Source: Pristionchus mayeri
Lineage: Eukaryota > Nematoda > Chromadorea > Rhabditida > Neodiplogasteridae
Reading direction: 5' to 3'
Length of the DNA: 64,000 bases
Assembly: GCA_036245805.1 (NCBI GenBank)
Contig: BTRK01000005.1
Location: forward strand, 47,975,216 to 48,039,215
Part shown: in pieces, positions 20,493 to 31,314 of the stretch
Numbering within the stretch: position 1 is the stretch's first letter
Layout: each line of letters starts with the position of its first letter
Notes under the pieces: generated by a model
Databases searched by the model: none
What the model saw: only the letters and a program-made list of their open reading frames with translations
Told to the model about the DNA's origin: nothing
Made by a program: the position numbers and the translations under genes

Positions 20493-21941
20493 ATGGATAA
20501 CCATGCTGAGGGCGATATTCCCAAGGTTTGCATGATTTTTTTGTGTTGATTCGTTTTTTAACCTAACAAATTGTTATAGCTTATGTTTTATATCTTTTTA
20601 TTGTTAATATATTTTTATTATTAGTAATAATGCATTCAGAACTCCAATTGCATTGAAGAACGCATTGCGAATGGTGATCAGGTCTCTGACACTGACGTTC
20701 AGGAATTCATTGATCAAATCGAGAAAGGTTCGTCTGATATTCCCCTTCTTCTATTCTCTCTTTAATTCAAACACTATCGTCGGTAGGAGTGTATTTGGAA
20801 GCTATAGAGACTAGTGATAGTTCGTTTCCATGAGATAATGGTCAATCAGTAGGACCAAAATGTCATAATGTATCCAGTTTGTGGGGTTCTTACTGGGGAA
20901 AGTAACAGAACACGTGCAAAATATTTAACATTGTTATACTTTACTCGTTGTTAACAAAATTTGGAGAGCAGATGCCCACTTAATAAAAATATGTGTGACC
21001 TACTCTTTAGTTTGATACATTCAGATAAAAGCTATCAATCTCATCTGTATGCCTTCATGAGGCGCGAGCATCTGCTGAAGGGAGCGAGACACGTCCAATT
21101 GTATGTTCAGTAGTAGCATTTCCATTTTTGGGCGTTTTGTATCTCATTGTATTGTTCATTTTCACGTACTTTTCCTGTGCGATATAGATTTTGTCTGATC
21201 TCTTGCTAAAAGCGCACATGAAACATACCTGAAAGTGCATACGTTCCCAAAACGCTCAAAAAGGAGAAACCCTATCTAGCAGCTTCCTGTTCTTTACTGA
21301 TTTTGAAATTTCAGCCTCCAGAATGCGTTCATAAGTGCCACTACTATCAACAGGAACTATTACGACAACATCTTCTGGGTGAGTCGCGTTACTTATGTTA
21401 TTGAGTGGTGACTTGGGATGGCTTGCTTGTTAAGCAAAAACTTGTGATTTTTTTCAATCAATAGTTCAAACTGTTGTATATTGAAATAATGGTATTTTTA
21501 AATAATGAGAACTGAAATATGTTTTTTTCACACAATCCTTGATTTATGTGCTGGTACTGAAACAGAGAAATGTCGGGTGCGCTTTCGGAAAGGATGTTCA
21601 AAGCCTAAATCATCAATGAATCCAGAATCTTTTGTTAGATTGTATTTCAAAATCAGAACCGATACTTTTGTTCAGATACGTCTAATTCTAGAGCGCGGCG
21701 CGCTCTAGATGGGATTATTCCCGCTCGCGATCGGCGAGCGCTCGAAATAACGACACTACTGAGTATTGTTCAGACGATGTCATCAATTATCGATCGATTG
21801 TCGAATGAGGAGCTGGAGAAAGCACTTGTTTCGTCGGGGAAATACTTCGATGACATCAGAAGGAAGAAGAGAGAATACGTGGCGGACTTCAAAGATGTTA
21901 TCAACTGCGAAAAGGCGAGATTTAAACGTGTTACTCCGTAA
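20493..21941 (+). CDS. Module A, copy 2: Cys-rich unknown protein, probably frameshifted
   Basis: Exon 20493-20525 (MDNHAEGDIPK, donor GTTTGC), 20640-20727 (NSNCIEERIANGDQ...DQIEK), 21322-21378 (Cys/His-rich) and 21566-21708 are phase-consistent and stop at TAG 21706-21708. Against copy 1 there is a one-base deletion near 20744 and a one-base insertion in the stretch after MNPESF, so the long frame of copy 1 is broken here. The last segment, 21777-21941, still encodes the conserved SSIIDRLSNEELE tail. Copy 2 retains the 5' exons that copy 1 lacks. Confidence 0.4.
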
Positions 21942-22333
21942 ATCGGTAGCCAAACCACAGCGTGTTGTTGATAATCAATTTATGTTTCATTAGCGTTGGT
22001 TGTACCAAGTTGGAGTAAAGATCCCCGTCAATTTAGACGAAGGTCAAGTGAGGACCGGTCTGTGGCAGTTTTGTGCTACATTTTTTATATTAGAAGACAA
22101 AAAAATAGATTTAGGCAATTTTATACAGAGATAATATAAACAATTAAGATCACAATATTTTCAGAGTGAAGCGATGATCACTTCGCGTCTGCTCCTGCTC
22201 GGCCCGATTAAATTGAGTAGAATCTAGGGTTTTTTTTGGGTATTTTGGGGTTCTGTGACGCAATTTGACACAAATAGTTAATAATGCGTCATTAACGAGT
22301 AATCTGCGATTTCGACGCTTCTTCGGTTATTGG

Positions 22334-22442
22334 CCACTCCCCCTCCCTCATCTAGCCCCGTCATATCTAGCCATTCGTTCGTGATTTTCGACCGCTAAAC
22401 CCCTCAATGATGGGAAATGACGGGAAATGAGAGATGGGTGGT
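22334..22442. mobile_element. Dispersed hairpin repeat, CCCCTCCCTCATCTA family
   Basis: Positional counterpart of 5104-5213. The ACCCCTCAATGATGGGA centre and the GGGAAATGAGAG arm are kept. Confidence 0.55.
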
Positions 22443-22654
22443 CATTAACTGGAGAAGTGCCAATATTTTCCTTTTTGGGTGTTTTGGGGCTCGGCGACCA
22501 ATTTGACACTGATGTTTAATCATGCGTCATGATACGGACAGTGCATGCAAAAAGTGATCCTTTTCTCACCGAATATGAATGTGGTGGGGAAAGGGGAACC
22601 TTTTCAATGCCTTATTATGTTATTTGTCGTTAAAGAAAGAGATTTAATTCTTAG

Positions 22655-25600
22655 GTCGGTCCTGAGTTGAGTGTGAATCTGAATGAGTCCTACGACGATC
22701 CTGAGAAGAGATCCAAGTGGATTACAACGGTCACTGCGATGCCACTCCCTCTCCACAAGGTATCAGAATTTATAAGAGTAAGCCTAAGCCTAAGCCTAAG
22801 CCTCCCTCTCCACAAGGTATCAGAAGCAGTGTCTGAATTTATAAGAATATCGTGTAAGCCCTGAACAGATTAGATCATGCATATAAGGGGATGTGAGGAC
22901 CCATTCGGGCTTTCGCAAACTAGTTCAACCGGGTAAGGCGTTTGTAATAATTGAACGAGCGACCAATTAGTACAATGTAATACTTGGTTGTTCAATTATT
23001 AAATTGTTGATACATTTAAAGTCATTTTAAAGAATTTTTATAGGTATAAAAAATTTAATAATTGAACAAGCAAACAAATATTACAGTGTATCCGGCTGAA
23101 CTAGTTTGCGAAAGCCCGAATGGGTCCTCACATTCCCCTATATTATTATCATAGAAATTAGTCCCATTTTAATGCCTTGTATGAATAAGGGTACTGTTCC
23201 ACATGGATATTAGGTATAACTGCTCTTTATTTCCACCTTTATGCTCCTCAATATTTGTCGCTGGATCGCTTGAATCATTGTGCTTGTATATGCAATTAAT
23301 TTTATTCTAACTAGGGTTCTCTTACTGGAAAATGTATGTTGATTGTAATGGTATGTTTCCGTTGCGTTAGATAAACAACGGCTCATCAGCTGTATAGAGC
23401 CACTGAAACAGATCCGATGTGGCGACACAAATTTTCCGATAAAAGAACCATAATTATAACATGTGACAATTCAGAATTGAGTTCAGATGCTTCTCGAGGG
23501 ATCTCTTTGCGGCCCTCCCATCCTTCTCATGAATCTGTTCAGCATGAAGGAAGGCTCGCTGTACAGCAACGACAACTTCTCCAAGCCCATGGAATGTAAG
23601 TCGAACTCTGAATTGAATGTGTTCATCATCGAGTTAGAGTGGGCGGAGTTTAGGCTAACCACTGATAAACGTAAACGTGTCCAGACCAGTGGGTGTGGAG
23701 TTTCCCACCTACTGGTTGGAAGAAACCAGAGCAGTTTCGAGAAACTAATTCCATAATGAACACCATAGCTGTGCACGAGCCGCTCAGGGGGGAGGACTTC
23801 CCTGGATGTTAAAATTAGTTAGAGATACGGTAGAATACTTTAAAATAATTTTATGATCGATTTAGGATTTTTTAGAAAAATATTTGGCCCAAGGAACTGG
23901 GTTACGGTAGTACTGTACTATCGATTGGTTATGGTACTTTTACTTTTTAAAAATAAAGTCAGTTCGCGATATTTGGGGGTTACGGTATCTGGGGTACTGT
24001 ACTATCAATTGGTCATGTTTCTTAGCCTTGACCTACTCATGACTTACTATCGATTTTGGTCATGCCCCCTTCACGTTGAAGGCATCCGTTGAAGGCATGC
24101 CTTCCCGGAAGGCATCCCCCTGAGCGGCTCGTGCACAGCTATGGTGTTCATTATGGAATTAGTTTCTCGAAACTGCTCTGGTTTCTTCCAACCAGTAGGT
24201 GGGAAACTCCACATTCACTAGTCTGGACACGTTTACGTTTACCAGTGGTTAGCCTAAACTCCGCCCACTCTAACTGGTTAACCACTGGTTAAAAACAGCT
24301 AACCACTGGTTAGCCAGTTAGAGTAGGCGGCGTTTAGGCTAACCAATGGTTAACCAGTGCCCTGAGCCTTTGGTTTCCAGTGCCCTGACCAGTGGATTGG
24401 GAGTTGCACACCTACTGGTTGGAAGAAACCAGAGTGTCCGGCCACTCTACCGCAACGCGCTTCGTCACTAATTTTAGACGTTAGGGGTTCATGGTAAAAA
24501 AATCGTGATACAAGAATGCGCTGGATTTAGACGAAGTATCGATGCCCACACAATCTGCCATACACCCTATTCAATTTGTCGGCTACCGTATCCCGATTCA
24601 CCATAATCTAGCTGACTTAGACGCAAAGGTTTGTGGAAAATGACACTGTTTTCTCGTCAATAAATCAGCTAGATTATGGTGTATCGGGATACGGTAGCCG
24701 ACAGATTGAAGAGGGTGTATGGTAGGTTGTGTGGACATTGATACCTCGTCTAGATCCAACACAAACTTCCGTCACGATTTTTTTATCATGAACCCCTTAC
24801 TTATGAAAAAGGTGATGTCACTATTTCAGTGACGTCACTAATTAGCCCTCATGGTAGATGCTGCTAATTATTAGTACTTAGTTGACACCAACCACACAGG
24901 TCTATCACCTCTCTCGAAGGAATTATTTCGAGTTGCGCTTTTGTCGTTGCTCTTCTATCACGCCCCCTATTGCGGAATGCTAAATTTAAAGTACTGAAGA
25001 ATATACTGCAGGTCTCGTTATGTCTGGCATCTTCCCTCTGCACAAGTTGCTCAACAAGATGCTCAAGGACAGCCAGAACTTCAAGTTCCATTTCCTGAAA
25101 ATCTTCAGGTGCAATGCACTCAAAGGATGCATCGAGAGTAAGTTGTTTACATGAATTTTATGGACTGAGTCTCTCCTATTTGCATGCTTGGCACTTCTTG
25201 AACATCTGGCCCACCCAATACCCCTTCGCCTCTTACCCCCACTAATTTCTAGGTATATCTCCCTGATTTTCGGTCTCACAACCCATCTTCGACAGGGTGG
25301 GATTGTGAAATGATAGGGGAGGGGACGGGGGCAAATATCGAACAAGTGCCACATGCTCTCTCGCTTTCTCTAAACTGCGATAGAATATCCAAATTAGAGC
25401 AGTTCAAGATGATACAATGGTGTTCGCTCTAACAAAAAAATGGTAAGGGAATTAGAGATGTGATCGTTAGTTTTGTTTACTATTCGGTGTTCATAGCGAT
25501 ATCGCAATCGTTTCTCCATTTTATTTAAATAAGAAGAGGAGCAGTGAACACTGAATTTTCAGTTTTATTTTTATTTTTATTTTTTTTTGAATTTTCTCCA

Positions 25601-26366
25601 GTCCTAATCATTAGACCAGGGGGGGCAGTCCAGCCCACGAGTGCTGATTGCAGGCGTGAAGTCGAGGGAGGAATTCGAGGAGACCGTGCAGAGCGTCATC
25701 TCCGCCCTCGCCATTCTCGTCTCGTTCGGAGCGATCGGAAGGGATTACATGATTGTGAGTGGCGCAAGGTCGTATGAGAACTAGGTCGTCATGCCGCCTA
25801 CGATGTGATATATCAAAGTCGGCATGGCGTCATTGTTCTCATCCAAACTAGTGCCGTTCTATTCTCGTTTAGTTTATACAGATCTCTCGCATTTTTATAA
25901 GGTGCTGGGACCACACATTTTAGGTCTGTGATAAGCTCCCCAAACGTTATCCATTCACATATTTGCTTAATCTCTCCACTATATCACTTGCTTCTGAATC
26001 GCTTATGCGACTGCTTCCCAACTTACCAAACTGCTTAGCACAATGCGATTTCTAAACGTTCAAATTCAGGGTCTGCTGGGATTCCTGAAGGAGATGAGCG
26101 GAGAGTGTGAGTTTGTAGTTACATTATTTGAGTTTTATTCTTAAGAATACTGTTTTTAATTAGTATTTCCCTCTTTAAGTATTTCTGTACCACTCGGGGA
26201 GGTTTCAAGTGCGATATATCTGTTGAACTGAAAGAAAATTTCCCAAAAGTCGATATCCTTGTTTTGTTTTGAAAGTACATTCTTCTTTACAGCGATCGAC
26301 GATTGTTCGTGGCTGACCAAGTACAAGAACCACGAGACTGTCGGCAAATGGATTGGAGTGCTGTAG
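22655..26366 (+). CDS. Module B, copy 2: unknown nematode protein with its own stop
   Basis: Exons 22655-22759, 23487-23595, 25012-25137, 25654-25754, 26070-26106 and 26293-26366 join in one phase, with canonical donors (GTATCA, GTAAGT, GTAAGT, GTGAGT, GTGAGT). TAG is at 26364-26366. Lengths of 105, 109 and 126 nt equal those of copy 1. The protein keeps YDDPEKRSKW, LFSMKEGSLYSNDNFS, VMSGIFPLHKLL, EEFEETVQSVISALA and WLTKYKNHETVGKWIGVL. No family recognised. The first exon is uncertain; a counterpart of the short copy 1 start exon is disrupted by a 29-bp difference near 22186-22214. An AATAAA lies 162 bp past the stop. Confidence 0.6.
22779..22802. repeat. Interstitial telomeric repeat (TAAGCC)4, copy 2
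   Basis: Identical in length and position to 5576-5599. The flanking CTCCCTCTCCACAAGGTATC is present at 22745 and again at 22802, so the splice donor is duplicated 58 nt apart. Confidence 0.8.
22886..23139. mobile_element. 254-bp MITE with about 50-bp TIRs
   Basis: Ends AGGGGATGTGAGGACCCATT and AATGGGTCCTCACATTCCCC, with matching CGGGCTTTCGCAAACTAGTT in the arms. Flanks are ATATA and ATATT, consistent with a short target duplication. Present only in copy 2, so it inserted after the duplication. Confidence 0.75.
23636..24275. mobile_element. Foldback element with arms of about 160 bp
   Basis: Left arm about 23636-23797, right arm about 24116-24275 (AGAGTGGGCGGAGTTTAGG against CCTAAACTCCGCCCACTCT; GTTTCTCGAAACTGCTC shared). 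The spacer has TACGGTA/TACTGTACTATC repeats. Fragments of the ACCACTGGTTAG motif continue to 24440. Intronic, unique to copy 2. Confidence 0.7.
24482..24799. mobile_element. Foldback element with arms of about 130 bp
   Basis: Ends TAGGGGTTCATG and CATGAACCCCTTA. Inner match CGGCTACCGTATCCCGAT against ATCGGGATACGGTAGCCG. Lies in the same intron as 23636-24275. Confidence 0.75.
25209..25333. mobile_element. Dispersed hairpin repeat, CCCCTCCCTCATCTA family (diverged)
   Basis: Keeps the CACTAATTTCTAGGTAT and ACAACCCATCTTCGAC parts and a G-rich closing arm. Intronic. Confidence 0.4.
25761..25855. mobile_element. Short palindromic MITE (GACGTCATGCCGCC family), copy 4
   Basis: GGCGCAAGGTCGTATGAGAAC at one end and GTTCTCATCCAAACTAGTGCC at the other, with a GTCATGCCGCC/GGCATGGCGTC centre. 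It starts six bases after the splice donor of exon 25654-25754. Confidence 0.6.
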
Positions 26367-26527
26367 AGGCCAGGTACGGTGGACTGGGGATGGCTTATCA
26401 CGAATTGACTCTTGCCATTCTGTATGTCCTGTCACCGATTTGATTATGCGCTAGAGGTGACGCAGAATACCTTTCTCCTTTCTTTCTTGGGAGCTATTCC
26501 TTAGGCACAGTACGAACTAGAGAGGGC

Positions 26528-26533
26528 AATAAA
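26528..26533 (+). promoter_or_regulatory. Candidate polyadenylation signal for module B copy 2
   Basis: AATAAA 162 bp downstream of the TAG at 26364-26366. Confidence 0.45.
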
Positions 26534-27445
26534 ACTAGAGAGGTACGATTTCGTTTCCAGGAGAACCTCACCGTAATTCGTCCAACTCTTCTACTAATCC
26601 AGCGAAAGCTAATTACTGCCCCTCGCGCTCTATTCAATCCTATAATCGTACTATGATCTATTCAATTACTTTCGAGTTTCCGCCGTTCATTATCATTTGA
26701 TCTTGATTTCTTCGTTGTTCCCTTAATCAACCTGCACGGTTCTCCTATGTGGAAGATATTTTTTATCGTTTCCGGAGTTGTTATCAAATCGTTCTAATGG
26801 AAAATTAGGCTAATGTGTGTTTCTTCGCGTTTTAGCTCCTCATCAATTGTCTCGCTTTCACCGTATACTTTCTCTAAAATAAAACCATGTCCTGGTCACG
26901 GCGTTTTACAGGGGGGTGAGCGAGAGATGAGAGAGCGCAGAGAAAGAGATCAAATCTCTCTCGAATTTGCATGAACTCTCGCGATTGTTTTTCTGGAAAT
27001 TCGCCGTAGAATGCCATGCTGGAACAAGCCTGATTAATTGAGCTGGAAGTGGCCTAGAACAACAATTGATAGGCAACCTGTAGTGAACAACCTCAGGAAG
27101 CACTCGACAGCTAAAACATCTGTGATTAATGGGACTTATGGTGTCATCTATGATCAAGATACGGGACATTCGGTGGGTTCACCAATTAGGGAACCAAAAT
27201 CATTCGTATTTTATTAGTATTCTTGAAAATTTAACGATCGTTGATGTTGGGTTTCACGAGCGCATTGAATACAATTGCAAGGCTCCTGCTACGATTTTCG
27301 AATCTCTCGCCGCGGAAAAATATTATTCTCCAATCTTCATTTCCAGTTTATCGCGTTATTGCTGCCTTCCTGAATAAAGGAAAGGCTCTCGCCAGAAGCT
27401 AGAGAGTATGAGAAATTGTGGTGGAACGTGAAACGATTTTGCAAC
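26534..27445. other. Intergenic sequence
   Basis: No phase-consistent exons. Short frames at 26906-27169 and 27129-27377 on opposite strands overlap and show no recognisable motif. Confidence 0.35.
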
Positions 27446-27453
27446 CTTTGCAT

Positions 27454-27565
27454 TAGGGATGCCAAAACGGCGCGCGCTCTCCTCGGTTCACACGCTCTCT
27501 CGCTCTGTCTGACCTGTGATAGAGCGTGTGAAACGTGGAGAGCGCGCGCCGATTTGGCATCACTA
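27454..27565. mobile_element. 112-bp hAT-like MITE, TAGTGATGCC subfamily
   Basis: Starts TAGGGATGCCA and ends TGGCATCACTA. Flanked by a perfect 8-bp duplication, CTTTGCAT (27446-27453 and 27566-27573). Opposite orientation to the copy at 31059. Confidence 0.85.
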
Positions 27566-27573
27566 CTTTGCAT

Positions 27574-28366
27574 GTCGTCTGAAAAGGGGCAGAAATGAAT
27601 TCATCTCTCCTTTCCCCTTACCACCTTGATGATGCGATTAGAGTATTCTTGAATAAATGGGAAATTTTCTCGCAATCTTTCATGATATTTTTCCATTCAT
27701 CGCACAAGATGTGTTAGTGTTTCGAACATTGATTAGCAGTTTCATGACCGTGACTATCTGCGTTTCATTCATTCCCTAAATTCTCTAATTTTACCCTTGC
27801 TTCAATTATCGATTCGCCTGAAGTTGGGAAATAAATAAAAAAACGAAAACTCATTAATTTCGCGAGGAATGCTTGTGTTCTTGAATATCACCGCTTCTGC
27901 AGTACGCCTCTCACCTCTGAAAGACGGGCGTACGTCGTGGTCAATCCTCGAGCTGTCTCTCTCATATGCCTCGCTCTCATTTGTCCTCTATATCCCTCCC
28001 TCAACTTGCTTTCTCTCTACTCAGCTAATAAACTAACATGTGAAAAGGAAATATTCCTACCTCAAGCGCGTTCTCTGCCTGATCTGAAAAGCAGCAGAAG
28101 GAATCTGTCACAGTGAGCTCTTACATACTATACCCTAATCTCACCCACACTAATAGTTAAGAGAATATCGCAGCCTACCTTAATTTCCACCCTCTTTTCA
28201 CTCACCTACCCTTGTCGCACACAACGAGTTTTCGTGCTTCACCAACCATATTCATCCCCCATGGGTCGCTTCAATACTAATTCTCCAGATATTCGATATG
28301 TTCAAAATTCCTCGTATGTCATCTCTTATCTGCGCACGACAAAGGAATGAATCTCACCTCGTGCTC
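27574..28366. other. Intergenic sequence
   Basis: AT-rich with C/T-rich patches. No exon, RNA gene or repeat can be supported. Confidence 0.35.
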
Positions 28367-28374
28367 CTCTGGAT

Positions 28375-28486
28375 CTGGGTTGTGCAAAAATTTTACGGTC
28401 TCTTCATACCGCATACTCTTTAGCCGGTCAGACAGTGCGAGAGAGTATGCGGAATGAAGAGACCGTAAAATTTTTGCACAACCCAG
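28375..28486. mobile_element. 112-bp hAT-like MITE, CTGGGTTGTGC subfamily
   Basis: TIR CTGGGTTGTGCAAAAATTTT with perfect complement at the far end. Flanked by the perfect 8-bp duplication CTCTGGAT. The core GGTCAGACAGTGCGAGAGAG is shared with the TAGTGATGCC subfamily. Confidence 0.85.
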
Positions 28487-28667
28487 CTCTGGATCACCAT
28501 CACTACTCATTTGAAGCTAATCGTATTCTCACGAATAGTATCTTAGCATGCATTTTAAAAGGCAAACAAATAAAACTTCTTCTTCTCTCCTCTCTCTCCA
28601 AAAAATGATGTTGTGTTTCACCATTCCCAATAGATTCACATGGATCTCAATTTCATTAATAGGTTCC

Positions 28668-28989
28668 TCAGAGGCAAACACAATCTTCCAGAAATTTCGA
28701 CCATTTCCTTTCCTGCGCCCGTTGTAGCCTTAGACCAAGCTGTGCGATCTCCTGCTTCACCATCTGCACTAATTCCGCAGGAATCGCATTCTTATTATCG
28801 ATCTTCCATTGAGTTGCTCACAACAAATTCCCACTCATTTCTGCTCACTTGCATCCATATCTGTTGTGATGCATCTGCTCCCTTCATTTTCTGATTCTGC
28901 AAGGAAGGAAAATCCGGAACTGGGGTGAGGTCGACGACCTTCACAAACTGACCGCGAGTCGCTGCCTTGATCGCGTCTGCGAAAGCATC
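28668..28989 (-). CDS. 3' exons of a minus-strand gene, unknown product
   Basis: Minus-strand exon 28989-28849 (acceptor TTTTGCAG, donor GTGAGC) encodes DAFADAIKAATRGQFVKVVD and a part ending SQQIWMQ, exactly 47 codons. Exon 28763-28668 (acceptor TTAGTGCAG) continues in phase 0 with a heptad-like helical stretch (MVKQEIAQLGLRLQRAQERK) and stops at TGA. Upstream exons were not resolved. The sequence just upstream on this strand is the long hairpin 29013-29408. No family recognised. Confidence 0.45.
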
Positions 28990-29012
28990 CTGCAAAATTG
29001 TTCTCCGACAAA

Positions 29013-29408
29013 TAGAACTCCGACAAATATTATTGTTGATCTAGCTTCTGCTTGAGCCGATACATACTTCAGTGGAGAGGCGCGATATAAAATTTGCCGG
29101 AAGTCAGTTCAAACGAATTTTGAATGACTTATGGTGTGCATTTTGGGCTACGGTAAGCGAGTGCAAAAGTTGGACGACTTTTCCTAATTGGTGTATCATA
29201 GTCTAAAATCGATTTTAAGCACATGGTACACCAATTGGGAAAAGTCGTCCAACTTTTGCACTCGCTTACCGTAACCCAAAATGCACACCACAAGTCATTC
29301 AAAATTCGTTTGAACTGACTTCCGGCAAATTTTATATCGCGCCTCTCCACTGAAGTATGTATCGGCTCAAGCGGAAGCTAGATCAACAATAATATTTGTC
29401 GGAGTTCT
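29013..29408. repeat. Long foldback hairpin with arms of about 185 bp
   Basis: AGAACTCCGACAAATATTAT on the left is matched by ATAATATTTGTCGGAGTTCT on the right, and the whole intervening sequence pairs with few mismatches (for example GTCGTCCAACTTTTGCACTC). The loop is about 30 nt. It lies directly upstream of the minus-strand exon 28849-28989. Confidence 0.85.
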
Positions 29409-30076
29409 TGAAAAAATTCTGGGGAATTGTATGCATGTCCGAAATAAAAGTGAAATTATTGATTTCCGGCGTTAGATGGAATCTGATAAAAATCCCTCCG
29501 GAGTAAAAAAGTCTTGAATTTTGTCAAGGAATGCAGCGCCCCTAGCGCCGCAGTCATAGGAGTCGATTTTAAATTTCGCGGTTACCGTAGTCAATTATTC
29601 AAAATCCGCGCCCGCAGCCGCGCGGATTCAGATCGATAATCTGGAGATGCTCGTCGGTTCCCCTCGTGGAGGCCGACCTATTGGTGAAGTTAGTAGGAAT
29701 TCGAATTTTCGGCCTGTGCCAAGTCTTTTTCGATTCTGTCAGATAGTGTGTTATATGTAATTTGGATGCCTAGGTGTAAGACCACAGAGGCAGCTGTGGT
29801 GCGCTGTTGTTTCAAGGCTATTGTTTCACATGTGGTGCACAAATGTGATGGGTAGCATGCGAAAATTTGCACAGACCGAGAACTCTCCCAATACTTTCAA
29901 ATCAACTATCTTGTGCTCAAACATGCATCAAACAAATGTGTCTATCAGTGCAATCGTATTATTTTCGGAGGGTTACCTAATCGGACAAGTGAAACAGCGC
30001 AAAGAACAAGGATATTTTTTTTTTGCAAATCCGTCTTGTCTTTACTCTGAGCATCGATATTTTATTATGTACCCTC

Positions 30077-30188
30077 TAGAGTTCGAGAAACGATACCACG
30101 GTCTCTTCATTTTACACACTCTCTCACCGCTCGACCGGTCTAGAGAGTGTGTGAAATGAAGAGACGGCGACCCGAATTACGAACTCTA
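30077..30188. mobile_element. 112-bp hAT-like MITE, TAGAGTTCG subfamily
   Basis: Ends TAGAGTTCG and CGAACTCTA. Perfect 8-bp duplication GTACCCTC at 30069-30076 and 30189-30196. Confidence 0.85.
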
Positions 30189-31058
30189 GTACCCTCACTT
30201 CAGAATTCAGGCAGACATCTCCGCCTCGTCGATCGCTTGCACGGAAGCCGCGCGTTTGCTCAGATCACTTGTTCAACGATGGATAGTTTTCTCTCCTACT
30301 GCAGCCAATTTCTGCAGCAACTCGAAGACTATCGGCTACAACGTCGTTATCAGAGGGTCGCCGTCCATTGTTGGCTGCAGAGCTATCTGAGATCCGATGA
30401 ATTAATGTAACCTGCATCTACTGCTCCGCCGACTGTCCATTAGTGTGCACTCGCTAGGTCAACTCATCAGGCCGATAGAAGTCGCAGTTCTGGTACTTCT
30501 GCGATATAATTATTAGTGAGCAGTCTATACGCATGCTATGCATAAATATTTTTTTATTATGGACCAATCGCTCGCAAGCATTGCAAAAGGGGGGGGGGGT
30601 GACAAAACCGCAACTGAGCGCCGTTCGCTAGGGAGTTGATCTTGTTACTTGGGAGATGTTTCATTGTAACAAGTATGTGCTCCTCTACACTACCCTGCTT
30701 AGATCATCTTACAATTCGATCTTGAGTTTCGCTCTCTATTACCATATCCGATATGGAGCGATAGTGTTGCTCGAATGTGGAGGGAGGCACGTAGTAACTC
30801 GGCTGTTCGGGAAATGTCCCTTGTTTCCCCTGTTGTCTCATCGATCAGAAATAGAGAGAGAGAGAGAGAATAAAATGCAGGAGGAAATTCACAATACAAA
30901 CTGTATTAATTATTTTACGCCACAGTTCTGCGGGAAAAAACTGAGTTTGGTCAGGTGCGCAAGACTATTGTGATGTAAGTGGTGCACGAATGCGATGGGT
31001 GACAGACGACAATTTGGACCGGCCGAAAACTGTTCCGATTCCTTCAGATAAACTCTAC

Positions 31059-31170
31059 TAGTGATGCCAAATCGGCGCGCGCTCTCCACGTTTCACACGC
31101 TCTATCACAGGTCAGACAGAGCGAGAGAGCGTGTGAAACGAGGAGAGCGCGCGCCGTTTTGGCATCACTA
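31059..31170. mobile_element. 112-bp hAT-like MITE, TAGTGATGCC subfamily
   Basis: Ends TAGTGATGCC and GGCATCACTA. Perfect 8-bp duplication AACTCTAC at 31051-31058 and 31171-31178. Interrupts a sequence whose uninterrupted relative is at 29836-30055. Confidence 0.9.
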
Positions 31171-31314
31171 AACTCTACTATGCAATCATCAAACAAATGC
31201 ATCAGTGCGATCGCATTATTGTTCGGATTGTTAACTAATCGGACAGCTGAAAGAGCGTGCAGAATTTAAAAAAAAAGATTTTTTTTGTGAAACTGTCCCT
31301 ATTCTGAACATGGA

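Larger units (their letters stand above)
29836..31312. repeat. Diverged direct duplication (29836-30055 and 30978-31312)
   Basis: Both parts share GTGGTGCAC, GATGGGT, a CATCAAACAAATG segment, TCAGTGC(A/G)ATCG and AATCGGACA in the same order, then a T-rich run. The second copy has been interrupted by the MITE at 31059-31170. The segment between contains a G run near 30589-30600 and a (GA)n run near 30850-30868. Confidence 0.55.

Noticed and set aside
30147..30420. Possible coding sequence on either strand
   Set aside because: Three different frames look protein-like (one on the plus strand, two on the minus), each with stops or no splice support. None can be preferred, and the 5' part overlaps a MITE.
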